NCBI GenBank assembly: GCA_964443845.1 | Contig: CAYUFA010000001.1 | Span: 1-64,000, forward strand | Direction of reading: 5' to 3' | DNA length: 64,000 nucleotides | Origin: UBA9214 sp964443845 | Lineage (GTDB): Bacteria > Pseudomonadota > Gammaproteobacteria > UBA9214 | Shown here: in pieces, positions 25,800 through 33,869 of the stretch | Layout: every line of letters starts with the position of its first letter | Numbering within the stretch: position 1 is the stretch's first letter | Program-made: the position numbers and the translations under genes | The notes under the pieces: model-generated | What the model was told of the DNA's origin: nothing | The model's input: the letters and a program-made list of their open reading frames with translations, nothing else | The model's database searches: none

Positions 25800-25814
25800 T
25801 GGCATGCAATTTGC
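25800..25814 (+). promoter_or_regulatory. Sigma-54 (-24/-12) promoter of flgAMN
   Basis: TGGCAT-GCAAT-TTGC differs from the RpoN consensus at one non-invariant base and keeps the GG and GC dinucleotides at the correct distance. The transcription start would be near 25826, about 35 nt before the flgA ATG. It is back-to-back with the flgB promoter, about 230 bp apart. Confidence 0.85.
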
Positions 25815-25860
25815 TGTGTATTTGGTAGAGGAAGCGTTCGGACACAGCAGAGGAATGATG

Positions 25861-26562
25861 ATGAAACACAGTCTGGTTACCGCGCTGACCCTGGGCCTGT
25901 TGCTGGCAGGAACAGCGCATGCACAATCCCTGCAAAGCCATGCATCCATCCGTACCGCGGCCGAGCAGTTCGCCCGCGCCGCAGTGCTGGCCAGTAACGG
26001 CATCGAGCCGACGGTAAAGGTCAGCGAACTGGATTCCCGCCTGCGGCTGGTCCGATGTCAGCAGCCGCTGGAGGCGTTCCAGCCGGTGGGTGGCAAGCTG
26101 CTGGGCAACATCACGGTCGGCGTGCGCTGCACCGGATCCCGTCCCTGGTCGCTGTACGTCCCGGTTCGGGTCAGCCTGTTTGCGGAGGTGGTCGTCGCGG
26201 CCCGTCCGCTGGCCCGCAACAGCGCACTCGCGCAGACGGACCTGAAACTGGAGCGCCGCGACCTCGCCCGCCTGCACAACGGCTATTTCACCGATCCGGC
26301 CGCACTGGTCGGCAAGAAGCTGACCCGCCCGGTGCCCCTCAATGCAGCCCTGACCGACTCCCAGATCCGGGAACCGCTGGCAGTCAGACGCGGTCAGCGC
26401 GTCACCCTGGTTGCCACCGGCAGCGGTATCGAGGTGAGGATGGGCGGCGAGGCGCTCGCGGACGGGGCCGCCGGCGACCGCATCCGGGTGCGCAATTCCA
26501 GTTCCAGGCGCGTGGTGGACGGCATCGTACAGGACGCCGGCACCGTTCAGGTGGCGATGTAG
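25861..26562 (+). CDS. flgA: Flagellar P-ring assembly chaperone FlgA
   Basis: A 233-aa periplasmic protein with a Sec signal (MKHSLVTALTLGLLLAGTAH, cleavage at AHA-Q). The SAF-type C-terminal domain contains VVVAARPLARNSALAQTDL and GYFTDPAALVGKKLTRPVPL. The last part, VRRGQRVTLVATGSGIEV, is typical of FlgA. Three consecutive ATGs occur (25855, 25858, 25861); the third has the best distance to AGAGGA. It assists P-ring polymerisation by FlgI. It is the first gene of a three-gene unit divergent from the flgB operon. Confidence 0.94.
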   Translation: MKHSLVTALTLGLLLAGTAHAQSLQSHASIRTAAEQFARAAVLASNGIEPTVKVSELDSRLRLVRCQQPLEAFQPVGGKLLGNITVGVRCTGSRPWSLYVPVRVSLFAEVVVAARPLARNSALAQTDLKLERRDLARLHNGYFTDPAALVGKKLTRPVPLNAALTDSQIREPLAVRRGQRVTLVATGSGIEVRMGGEALADGAAGDRIRVRNSSSRRVVDGIVQDAGTVQVAM

Positions 26563-26595
26563 CCACCAGGCGCTCCGGCAGGCAGGAAACAGGAC

Positions 26596-26871
26596 ATGAA
26601 AATCGGCAACAGCCCTGACTACGCACCCGCGGCCACGGAACGCAACCCGCAGGACGCGCCGCAGACGGCCACCACCACTCCGGCTGCCGCTACGGACCGC
26701 GTGACGCTGTCTGCCGATGCCCTGCAGCTGGCTGCAGGGCAGGCTGACGGACAGCGCATGCCGGTATTCGACACACGCCGCATCAACGAAATCAGACGGG
26801 CCATTGCAGACGGCAGTTACACGACCGACCCGGCGCGCATCGCCGCCCGGCTGTGGCAGCTGGGCGGATAA
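26596..26871 (+). CDS. flgM: Anti-sigma-28 factor FlgM
   Basis: A 91-aa protein. The N-terminal half is unstructured (Thr/Ala/Pro-rich). The C-terminal half has the FlgM signature DRVTLSADALQL, then VFDTRRINEIRRAIADGSYT and RIAARLW. It binds FliA in the cell and is exported once the hook is complete, releasing late gene expression. GGAAACAGGA lies before the ATG. It sits between flgA and flgN; fliA itself is not in the window. Confidence 0.93.
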   Translation: MKIGNSPDYAPAATERNPQDAPQTATTTPAAATDRVTLSADALQLAAGQADGQRMPVFDTRRINEIRRAIADGSYTTDPARIAARLWQLGG

Positions 26872-26886
26872 CCAGGAGAAAGACAC

Positions 26887-27375
26887 ATGAACAGACAGGC
26901 TGAAACCTGCCGGCATCGTCTGCACACGCTGCTGCAACAGGAAACCGGCTGCATGCAACGCTTCGGTGCCATGCTCGGGCAGGAATTCTCCGCCGTCACC
27001 ACGCGCGATATCGAGGCGCTGGAAACCGTCATCCAGGAGAAACTGGCGCTGCTCGCCCGTCTCGAAGAACTGGAGCAGGAACGCAACATGCTGCTGGGTG
27101 CAAACGGATACGCCAGCGGACTGCCGGGCATGCAGGAGTGCCTGCAGTGGTGTGATCCACAGCGTCAGCTGACAGTGCACTGGACAGAGCTGCTGACTAT
27201 GGCCTCGGTGTGCCGGGAGGAAAACCGCAGGAACCGGCAGCTGGTCGAGTTGTGCAGCCAGCATGCGCGGGCGACGCTGCGGGTGCTGCGCGGGGAAGAC
27301 CCGCGCCAGGACACCTACGACGCGGAAGGGGAGACGCGATCCGGGTGCGGCCAGCGTTCACTGGCACGCGCCTGA
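26887..27375 (+). CDS. flgN: Flagellar export chaperone FlgN
   Basis: A 162-aa, mostly helical cytoplasmic protein of the FlgN family, the chaperone for FlgK and FlgL. It shows RLHTLLQQETGCMQRFGAML-like coiled regions, then ALETVIQEKLALLARLEELE and the late ENRRNRQLVELCSQHARATL. GGAGAAAG precedes the ATG. It lies 15 bp after flgM, the standard gammaproteobacterial pair. The last 20 residues are polar and variable. Confidence 0.88.
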   Translation: MNRQAETCRHRLHTLLQQETGCMQRFGAMLGQEFSAVTTRDIEALETVIQEKLALLARLEELEQERNMLLGANGYASGLPGMQECLQWCDPQRQLTVHWTELLTMASVCREENRRNRQLVELCSQHARATLRVLRGEDPRQDTYDAEGETRSGCGQRSLARA

Positions 27376-27484
27376 ATTCCGGCGACAGTATACCGAGTTA
27401 CCCGGAATTGAAGAGGATACGAACCGGACATTCTCCATTCGTCAACGGCAACCCGGTAGCGGGTAGACGACCGTGACGGTGAAT

Positions 27485-27521
27485 GTACAGGGAACTGATT
27501 CACGAAATCAGTTCCCTGTAC
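27485..27521. terminator. Perfect 16-bp hairpin between flgN and pomB
   Basis: GTACAGGGAACTGATT (27485-27500) is exactly complementary to 27506-27521 around a 5-nt loop. It lies in the gap between convergent flgN and pomB, six bases from the pomB stop, so a bidirectional terminator is the simplest reading. No T-run follows in either direction. It could also be a dispersed palindromic repeat. Confidence 0.55.
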
Positions 27522-27526
27522 CTGGA

Positions 27527-28471
27527 TTACTTCGGCGTCTTCCGGGACTGTTCGTTGTCCGCCGAAGCGCCCCCCCTGCCGCCGGCATGCAGCTTGTTTA
27601 CCAGCGACTCGTCGTAGTGCAGCGATACCTCGACCCGGCGATTGCGTGCCCTGCCCTGCGGCGTGTCGTTGGACGCAATGGGCCTGGTGTCGCCGTAGCC
27701 CTCGATGAGGAATCTGCCCGGGGGTATACTGCCTTCCTGCATGAGCACGTGCACCACCGTCACCGCACGTGAAGCGGACAGTTCCCAGTTGGAGCGGAAG
27801 TAATCCGTGTGGATGGGACGTGAGTCCGTATGGCCGGCCACGACCACGAGACCCGGGGAGTCACCGATGGTGCGGGCCATCTTCTCGAGCACGGCGCGGA
27901 AGGGTTTGATCAGCAGGTTGCTGCCGGAAGCGAACGTGCCGCGTTCCTGGATGCGGATGATGATATCCCGACCCTTGACCTCGATCTCGATGTAGCCCTC
28001 CTTGATTTCCTTTTCGAGTGCCAGTGCCAGGCGGTCCTTTTCCTTCTCCAGTGCATCGGTAAATGCCGCGCTCGGTCTGGACGGGGCGACGACACGGTTG
28101 GGGTCGATCTTCTCCTGCGAATTCGTGTCATCCCTGAGCTTGGGGATTTTCAGATACTGGCGAAAATCGTCACTGGTGATCTGCTCCATCCTGTTGACCG
28201 ACTTGTTCTGCGGCACACCGGCGGAAAACTCGGTGGCGATGATATTGATCCCCTTCGGCGGGTCCTTGACCTTGATTTCACGCTGCACACCGAACGCCTC
28301 CGCCATGGAGCCGGCCACCTGCTTGTACTTGTTCACATCCATCTCGGAAAACGAGAACAGCAGCACAAAGAATGACAGCAGCAGCGACATCAGGTCGGCA
28401 AAGGTCAGCACCCAGGCCGGAACGCCGGACGGACACTTGCGGGGCACGGCCGTTTCGGTATCGCAGGACAT
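27527..28471 (-). CDS. pomB: Flagellar stator protein PomB/MotB (sodium-type by sequence)
   Basis: A 314-aa stator subunit. A short cytoplasmic tail leads to one membrane helix with the essential aspartate in FADLMSLLLSFFVLLFSFSE. The next segment, MDVNKYKQVAGSMAEAFGVQ, closely follows Vibrio PomB. A periplasmic linker leads to an OmpA-like peptidoglycan-binding domain (VVVAGHTDSRPI, NWELSASRAVTVVHVL, GYGDTRPIASNDTPQGRARN). Sodium specificity is inferred from this likeness. It follows pomA by 17 bp and is probably co-transcribed. Confidence 0.9.
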   Translation of the reverse strand: MSCDTETAVPRKCPSGVPAWVLTFADLMSLLLSFFVLLFSFSEMDVNKYKQVAGSMAEAFGVQREIKVKDPPKGINIIATEFSAGVPQNKSVNRMEQITSDDFRQYLKIPKLRDDTNSQEKIDPNRVVAPSRPSAAFTDALEKEKDRLALALEKEIKEGYIEIEVKGRDIIIRIQERGTFASGSNLLIKPFRAVLEKMARTIGDSPGLVVVAGHTDSRPIHTDYFRSNWELSASRAVTVVHVLMQEGSIPPGRFLIEGYGDTRPIASNDTPQGRARNRRVEVSLHYDESLVNKLHAGGRGGASADNEQSRKTPK

Positions 28472-28488
28472 CAGGCAATTCGCACCGG

Positions 28489-29265
28489 TCAGGCAGCCTC
28501 GCTTTTCTCTTCCTTCACGAATTCACGCTGCGTAACCGGAAGATAGGTTTTCAGCAGATCCTCCACCACGCGCGGGTTCAGGCCCGCCTGGATCGCGCCG
28601 ACACCCTCGAGGATCAGCGACTTGGTAATCCGTTCATGCTTGCTGCGCAGGGCCAGCTTGTCGGCGATCGGCAACGCGATGGCATTGGCGATCACCGCGC
28701 CGTAGAGCGTGGTCAGCAGCGCAACGGCCATTGCCGGGCCCAGTGCCTTCGGGTCACTCATGTTCGACATCATCTGCACGAGACCGATGAGCGTCCCGAT
28801 CATGCCCATCGCGGGCGCCACGTCGGCAATGGACTTGAAGATGCTCTGCCCTTCCTCGTGCCGCTCGATCGTCAGGTTGATGTCGTTGGAGAGCATCTTG
28901 CGCACGATCTCGGGTTCACTGCCGTCGACCACCAGCATCACGCCGCGTCGCAGGAACTCGTTTTCGATCTCGACCTGCTCCAGGCCGAGCACACCTTCCT
29001 TGCGCGCGATGGAGGACAGATCCACGCATTTCTCGATCAGTTCGCGGGGTGTCTGGGTCTTGTGCAGGAAGGCCTTGGCGGCCGCCTTGATTGCCTGGGC
29101 GGCGACCGACAGGGGGTATTTCATCAGCACCACGGTCATGGTGCCGCCAACCACGATCAGGATACTCGGGCCGTTCACGAAACTCCCGGCACTGCCTCCC
29201 ATGTAGATCGCGGTAAATATCGCGCCCAGTGTTCCGATCAGGCCGAGAAAGGTTGCGAAATCCAT
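28489..29265 (-). CDS. pomA: Flagellar stator protein PomA/MotA (sodium-type by sequence)
   Basis: A 258-aa stator subunit with four membrane helices: residues about 4-24, 31-49, and two near 155-175 and 182-205. The cytoplasmic loop bears the charged RxxE region (LLVVDG..EPEIVRKMLSND). The final helices carry VAPAMGMIGTLIGLVQMM and GPAMAVALLTTLYGAVIANA. Its length is that of PomA, shorter than enterobacterial MotA. AAGGAG lies upstream. A sigma-28 promoter lies about 110 bp upstream. Confidence 0.92.
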   Translation of the reverse strand: MDFATFLGLIGTLGAIFTAIYMGGSAGSFVNGPSILIVVGGTMTVVLMKYPLSVAAQAIKAAAKAFLHKTQTPRELIEKCVDLSSIARKEGVLGLEQVEIENEFLRRGVMLVVDGSEPEIVRKMLSNDINLTIERHEEGQSIFKSIADVAPAMGMIGTLIGLVQMMSNMSDPKALGPAMAVALLTTLYGAVIANAIALPIADKLALRSKHERITKSLILEGVGAIQAGLNPRVVEDLLKTYLPVTQREFVKEEKSEAA

Positions 29266-29377
29266 TGCAGCGTTGGCTCCTTGCCGGTACTTCTGCCACG
29301 ATGCCGTGACAGCGGGGTCGCTCCGCTACCTGGCAGGATGGCCGTCAGGTATCACGATGTGTGGGCGACCCCGTTTA

Positions 29378-29404
29378 TTGTCGGCTGATGGTGCATCAAC
29401 TTGA
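29378..29404 (-). promoter_or_regulatory. FliA (sigma-28) promoter of pomAB
   Basis: On the minus strand TCAAGTTG, 11 nt, GCCGACAA. Both boxes match the FliA consensus TAAAGTTT-N11-GCCGATAA well (6 and 7 of 8), with exact spacing. The TCAAG form resembles Pseudomonas FliA promoters. The start would be near 29370, giving a leader of about 105 nt before pomA. Confidence 0.75.
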
Positions 29405-29577
29405 CGGATGCATGTCCGGTACCAGGTGCGGCCGGCAACGAACAACACGCAGAACGCTCGTTGCCGAAAGCGTCCTGACCGGACCACCGGCCGCTGCTGC
29501 GCCAGGAGTCGCCCGGTAGCGGGAAAGCGGCGTTGCGCCCGGGCGGGACCGGTACAGGCGCGCACGGCAGCCTGGCT

Positions 29578-31143
29578 TCAGCCGGCGCCACCCTGGATCA
29601 TCTGCAGGTCCTTGTCCATGTAGTCGCTGTAGACGATGTAGCGGTTACGCCCGCGGCGCTTCGCCGCATACAGCGCCTTGTCTGCGGCCACGACCATTTC
29701 TTCGGCGCTGGGGAATCCGAAGCCTTCGCCGAGAATCGCGATCCCGATGGACACGGTAACCGTAATTTCCCTGCCGCCGTCGACGGGGTGCTGCAGCGCC
29801 CGGAACGCACCAACCAGGCGCTCGGCCATGACGAGCGCGGTCTTCTCGCCCCGGCCGGCCGCGATAACCACGAACTCCTCGCCACCGAAACGGGCAACCA
29901 GATCATTCTCGCGCACCCCCTCGACCAGCGACCGGGCTACGCGCTGCAGCACCTGGTCGCCCACCTGGTGCCCGTAGCTGTCGTTGACACGCTTGAAATG
30001 ATCCAGGTCGACGAACATCACGATCATCGGCCAGTCGCGTTCCCGCGCCATGTTGAATTCATGTACCAGACACTCGTCCAGGTAGGCGCGGTTGAACAGG
30101 CCGGTCAGTCCGTCCCGGCGTGACCGTTCTTCCAGTTCCCGGGTCCGGGACTCCAGGATATCGGCCGTCTCCTGCAGGCGATCGGCCTGCTGCAGGGTCT
30201 GCAGGTTGCGCATCATCAGGGTCTCCCTGGCGGAATCCAGCAGGGAATCGGAGTAGCAGTAGTCCGTGAGATCGGTCTCGAACATGGCCTCCGCATCGCG
30301 GAAATCACTTTCCAGCGCAGACAGCATCTCCATGAACTCGTCATGGTCGATGTTGAGACTGGAGAATGCGAGTGCGGCGATGTGCTCGATCTCCTCACGA
30401 CTGCAGCGGGAGACCGCATCCACCAGTTGGCCCGACAGGGCAACGCAATGCAGGAAACGCTGACCGTCCTTTTCCGTGGACTCGAAATCGGCATCGTGGC
30501 TGCCGGTCACGGTATCGATGAGATAATCCGGCAGACCCCACTTGCCGAGTATCCAGCCACCGATCATGGCATGATCCGCCCCCAGTGCCTCCTGCTCGCA
30601 CACCCGCACTGCGGCATGGTCGGCCTGGTTGGACTCCAGCTTGCGGTAGAAGTGCGGGTTCAGCTTGTCGAGCACCAGCATCCCGATATCCTGCAACAGC
30701 CCCGCAAGGAACAGTTCCTCCGAGGCGCGCAACCGGACCGCCATGCCCAGCCGCCGTGCACAGGTGGCGGCCGCCAGCGAGCGGCGCCAGAAATGCCGGT
30801 AGTCGAAGCCCTGGTCCGCGTGGTTGTGCATGGTGGCGGCCAGGGAAAAACTCAATGCCAGCATCAGCGTGCCGTTCAGACCGAGCTGTGTGATGGCCTG
30901 ACGCAGGTTTTCGGACTTGCGCCGCATCGCGTAGATCGGCGAGTTCGCCACGCGCAGGATCTTGGCAGCCAGCGCGGGGTCCATGCTGACGACATCGGCG
31001 ATCTTGCCGATGTCGACATCCGGGTCCTGCGCCAGCTCGATTACACGCATGCCGATGACCGGCGGACTGGGCAGGTTGGTGCAACGTTCGAGGCGCGCCA
31101 GCAACGTTGCATCGATCCGGGGGTCGCGGCTGCTATCTGTCAT
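29578..31143 (-). CDS. HDOD-GGDEF diguanylate cyclase
   Basis: A 521-aa soluble signalling protein. An N-terminal HDOD domain (about 20-220; LPSPPVIGMRVIELAQDPDV, IADVVSMDPALAAKILRVAN, LFLAGLLQDIGMLVLDKL) is followed by a helical linker. The C-terminal GGDEF domain has an active-site GGEEF at 420-424 and an RxxD inhibitory site at 411-414. It should make c-di-GMP with product feedback. The start at 31143 is chosen for AGGGAA upstream; 18 further in-frame codons lie before it. It lies between pomAB and the SPOR gene, so a motility role is likely but inferred. Confidence 0.92.
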   Translation of the reverse strand: MTDSSRDPRIDATLLARLERCTNLPSPPVIGMRVIELAQDPDVDIGKIADVVSMDPALAAKILRVANSPIYAMRRKSENLRQAITQLGLNGTLMLALSFSLAATMHNHADQGFDYRHFWRRSLAAATCARRLGMAVRLRASEELFLAGLLQDIGMLVLDKLNPHFYRKLESNQADHAAVRVCEQEALGADHAMIGGWILGKWGLPDYLIDTVTGSHDADFESTEKDGQRFLHCVALSGQLVDAVSRCSREEIEHIAALAFSSLNIDHDEFMEMLSALESDFRDAEAMFETDLTDYCYSDSLLDSARETLMMRNLQTLQQADRLQETADILESRTRELEERSRRDGLTGLFNRAYLDECLVHEFNMARERDWPMIVMFVDLDHFKRVNDSYGHQVGDQVLQRVARSLVEGVRENDLVARFGGEEFVVIAAGRGEKTALVMAERLVGAFRALQHPVDGGREITVTVSIGIAILGEGFGFPSAEEMVVAADKALYAAKRRGRNRYIVYSDYMDKDLQMIQGGAG

Positions 31144-31399
31144 GCTGTTGGTTCCCTGACTCTGTTTACCCATCTTACCCAACGCGTCCGCTGTCATCCT
31201 GGCGGAACGAGCCGGTCATGCTGGATATTTCGACCATTCCCCGCGTGAATTTAGGGGAATATTGTACGAAGGTTCTAGAATCTGGCGCTGCATGCCGCAC
31301 AAGCGCGGGGGACACTTGCGCCGGCTCCGCAACCTGCACGCTGTGACCTCCCGCCCCGGGCCAACGGCTGGTGCCTCTAGCCCGAACCGGACAGGCGCC

Positions 31400-32479
31400 T
31401 TAGCGGAGGCTGGCCCAGGCGCCCTGGATACCCATGTCCTTTTGCAGCTTCCTGGCGTACGTGCGGGCATCCGCAATGCTGTGAAAGCCGGTCACGCGCA
31501 GGCGGTAGCGCATCTCTCCCCCGAATTCGACCTGCTGGCGCTCGACGCTGATACCCAGCTTGCGCATGTGCTGCTCCGCAGCCCGGATGCGGGCAAGTTC
31601 AGTGGACGAGGCCACGTTCACCACCCACTCCGGCTGCGCCGGTGGCTCCGTCCCGGCCTGCGCAGGCTGGTCCGCTGCCGGCGGGGACGACGGCTTCGCA
31701 TGTGCCGGGGCGGCCACGACCGCCTGGTCCGCCGACGGCGGAGTCGACGGCTTTGCATGCGCCGCGGTGGCCACGACCGCCTGGTCCGCCGCCGGCGGAG
31801 TCGACGGCTTTGCATGCGCCGCGGTGGCCGCGACGGGCTGGTCGGCTGTCCGCCTGGACGCAGGTTTTGCACGTGCCGGGCCGGCGCTGGTCGGGTGCGC
31901 AGCGCGCGCCTTCCGCGCCTTTGCCAGGGTATCCACGCGGTGTTCCAGGGCCTCGATGCGGTCGGTGAGTTGCTGCACCTGCGCGTGCTGGCTGTCCGCC
32001 ATGCTGCCGAGAATCCGGTCCAGTTCCCTGGCGCGGGCTTCCTGTGCCGCGGCGGCCTGTTCCAGTCTGGTGCCCAGTGCGTTGAGTCGTACCTGCAGGT
32101 GTTCCAGGCGCTCATCGGAAGGAGCGGACGGAGCGGGTGGCACCGCTGCAGCAACTCCTGGCGCGGCCGTGCTCCCCGGCGCGGATACGGCCGGGGCGGG
32201 GAAACTGCCGGCGGCGGTCAGGTGCTGCCTGAGATCCCGCCAGGCGGGTACTTTGGTGACGCCGTACATCTGCAGCAGCCAGAACACGGCTGCGACCAGA
32301 ATCAGGCAACTCGTCAGCCACAGCACCGCCAGGCGGACCCTGCGACCGGTCCGCGCGGCGCCGCTACGAATATCCGGGCTGGCGTCGTACGCGTGATCAG
32401 GTGGTGCGGACCCGGACTCCGGCGGCCCATCGTCCCGGATGCGCTGGATGACACTGCTGAGGTTGCGATTGCTTTCCAT
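31400..32479 (-). CDS. Single-span SPOR-domain protein with tandem repeats
   Basis: A 359-aa inner-membrane protein. A cytoplasmic N-terminus of about 47 residues leads to one membrane helix (about 48-72). A coiled-coil region with LRALGTRLEQ-like heptads follows, then a low-complexity Ala/Pro/Lys linker with 19-residue repeats of the kind ADQAVVATAAHAKPSTPP. A C-terminal SPOR domain (PEWVVNVASSTELARIRAAE to GAWASLR) should bind denuded glycan strands of peptidoglycan. The start at 32479 has only a weak site, and upstream in-frame codons do not look coding. It could act at division or at the flagellated pole; its place next to flagellar genes is suggestive only. Confidence 0.82.
   Translation of the reverse strand: MESNRNLSSVIQRIRDDGPPESGSAPPDHAYDASPDIRSGAARTGRRVRLAVLWLTSCLILVAAVFWLLQMYGVTKVPAWRDLRQHLTAAGSFPAPAVSAPGSTAAPGVAAAVPPAPSAPSDERLEHLQVRLNALGTRLEQAAAAQEARARELDRILGSMADSQHAQVQQLTDRIEALEHRVDTLAKARKARAAHPTSAGPARAKPASRRTADQPVAATAAHAKPSTPPAADQAVVATAAHAKPSTPPSADQAVVAAPAHAKPSSPPAADQPAQAGTEPPAQPEWVVNVASSTELARIRAAEQHMRKLGISVERQQVEFGGEMRYRLRVTGFHSIADARTYARKLQKDMGIQGAWASLR
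31666..31836. repeat. Three tandem 57-bp repeats inside the SPOR-domain gene
   Basis: Units at 31666-31722, 31723-31779 and 31780-31836 share the core CGGCTTTGCATGCGCCGCGG with few changes. A degenerate fourth copy follows to about 31893. The period is a multiple of three, encoding 19 residues per unit in the periplasmic linker, so copy-number change keeps the frame. Confidence 0.85.
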
Positions 32480-32975
32480 GTGCACGGCCCGCTGGGAATC
32501 AACCGGGTGGACCCATCCGATCGCCGCCGATTCTCGCACAACCGGCGTACACCGGCCACCATCCTGACGGCACGCACGTTCGCGAGTACCCCGGGTCCTG
32601 CCGCCACACGACGCGCGAGCCTTTCCGCCCTGCGTGCGCAGGTCCGGCTGCCGGAACCTGTCCCTGCCTCCGGCACGGCTCCCGCAGCTGGAGCAGCGAG
32701 GCGCTAAAGTCAGACCCATGGCTGCCGTCACAGACTGCAGGGAACCTGCAGGGCACCGTGCCATGGGCATGTTCGACATCGGCAACTCGATTCCACCCAT
32801 ACCACCGGCACACCGGCGGACGGTCCCGCTGTCTGAGCAAGACCGCCGCCAGCCACGCCACCGGCAACCGCCGCGCCAGCCCCCGCGTCCCGCGCAGGGC
32901 AACGACCCGGAAGACGGCCTTCCGCACGTCGACGACTACGCCTGAGCGGGAGCCGCACGCGACCCCGGCATCCGC
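32480..32975. other. About 500 bp without a convincing gene between flhG and the SPOR gene
   Basis: Frames here continue from neighbouring genes or are short and Arg/Pro-rich, with no ribosome sites, so none is called. In many relatives fliA and chemotaxis genes follow flhG at this place; neither is present, and I see no fragment of them. Confidence 0.6.
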
Positions 32976-33869
32976 TCAGCTCAGCCAGGCGCCACCCGCT
33001 CCGGCCTGCAGCAGACGCTCCACGAAGAATTCCAGCCGTCCGCTGGCCTCCCGCGGCACCGGCCAGCGCTCCACCCGCTCCGCCAGCTTGCGGAACGCCA
33101 GTGCCGAGCGACTGCGGGGGTAGGACTCCACCACCGCCTGCTGGCGCTGCACGGCCTTGCGCAGGTATTCGTCCTGCGGGATGGCACCCATGTATCCCAG
33201 CGTGACATCGAGAAAACGCTGCGCCACGCGCGACAGCTTCTCGAACAGCTTCCTGCCCTCGTGGGCGTGCGTGGTCATGTTGGCCAGGATGTGAAAGCGC
33301 TGCACCCCGTGGTGGCGGTTCAGCACCTTGACCAGTGCGTAGGCATCGGTCAGCGAGGCGGGCTCATCGCACACCACCACGATCACCTCGTGGGCCGCAC
33401 GGGTGAAGTTGATCACACTCTCGGAGATCCCGGGGGCGATATCCACCACCATGACATCGACGTCATCGGCCAGTTCACCGAAGGCACGGATCAGCCCGAC
33501 CTGTTCGGCGGGGGTGAGATCGATCATGTTCTTCATGCCGGAAGCGGAGGGAACGATCAGCATGCCGGCCGGTCCCTCGACGATCACCTCGGAGAGGGTC
33601 GCCTCGCCGGAGATCACGTGCGAAAGGTTGCGCCGGGCATGGATCCCGAGCAACACGTCCACGTTGGCCAGGCCCAGGTCGGCGTCGAGCAACAGCACCT
33701 TGCGGCCCTGGCGTGCCAGCGCCACCGCGAGATTGACGGACACGCTGGTCTTGCCGACGCCACCCTTGCCGCTGGCCACGGCGAACACCTTGACGGGCCG
33801 GGACGACAGGTTCATGTGACGCAGGCCGGCGGCCTGATCCGACAGGGGCTCAGTGGATTGCAAGCGCAT
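32976..33869 (-). CDS. flhG: MinD-like ATPase FlhG (FleN), flagellar number regulator
   Basis: A 297-aa ParA/MinD-family ATPase. The deviant Walker A motif is ASGKGGVGKTSVSVN, with LLLDADLGLANVDVLLG following and VVDIAPGIS as the Walker B/switch region. It limits flagellar number and placement with FlhF and, in polar flagellates, restrains FleQ/FlrA. The ATG at 33869 overlaps the end of flhF by 20 bp, consistent with coupling; longer upstream sequence is in the flhF frame and rejected. It is the last gene of the fliL-flhG operon. Confidence 0.94.
   Translation of the reverse strand: MRLQSTEPLSDQAAGLRHMNLSSRPVKVFAVASGKGGVGKTSVSVNLAVALARQGRKVLLLDADLGLANVDVLLGIHARRNLSHVISGEATLSEVIVEGPAGMLIVPSASGMKNMIDLTPAEQVGLIRAFGELADDVDVMVVDIAPGISESVINFTRAAHEVIVVVCDEPASLTDAYALVKVLNRHHGVQRFHILANMTTHAHEGRKLFEKLSRVAQRFLDVTLGYMGAIPQDEYLRKAVQRQQAVVESYPRSRSALAFRKLAERVERWPVPREASGRLEFFVERLLQAGAGGAWLS

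Noticed and set aside
32748..32764. A sigma-54 site for the SPOR gene (GTGCCA on the plus strand near 32758)
   Set aside because: The GC dinucleotide is one base off the required spacing, and the next four bases do not match.
31400..32902. Extending the SPOR protein to a 500-aa product starting at 32902
   Set aside because: The added 141 residues are rich in Arg, Gly, Ser and Cys with no domain or ribosome site; the membrane protein starts naturally at 32479.
32758..33123. A 121-aa open frame on the plus strand
   Set aside because: It overlaps the end of flhG in antisense, is rich in Arg/Pro/Thr and has no recognisable domain.
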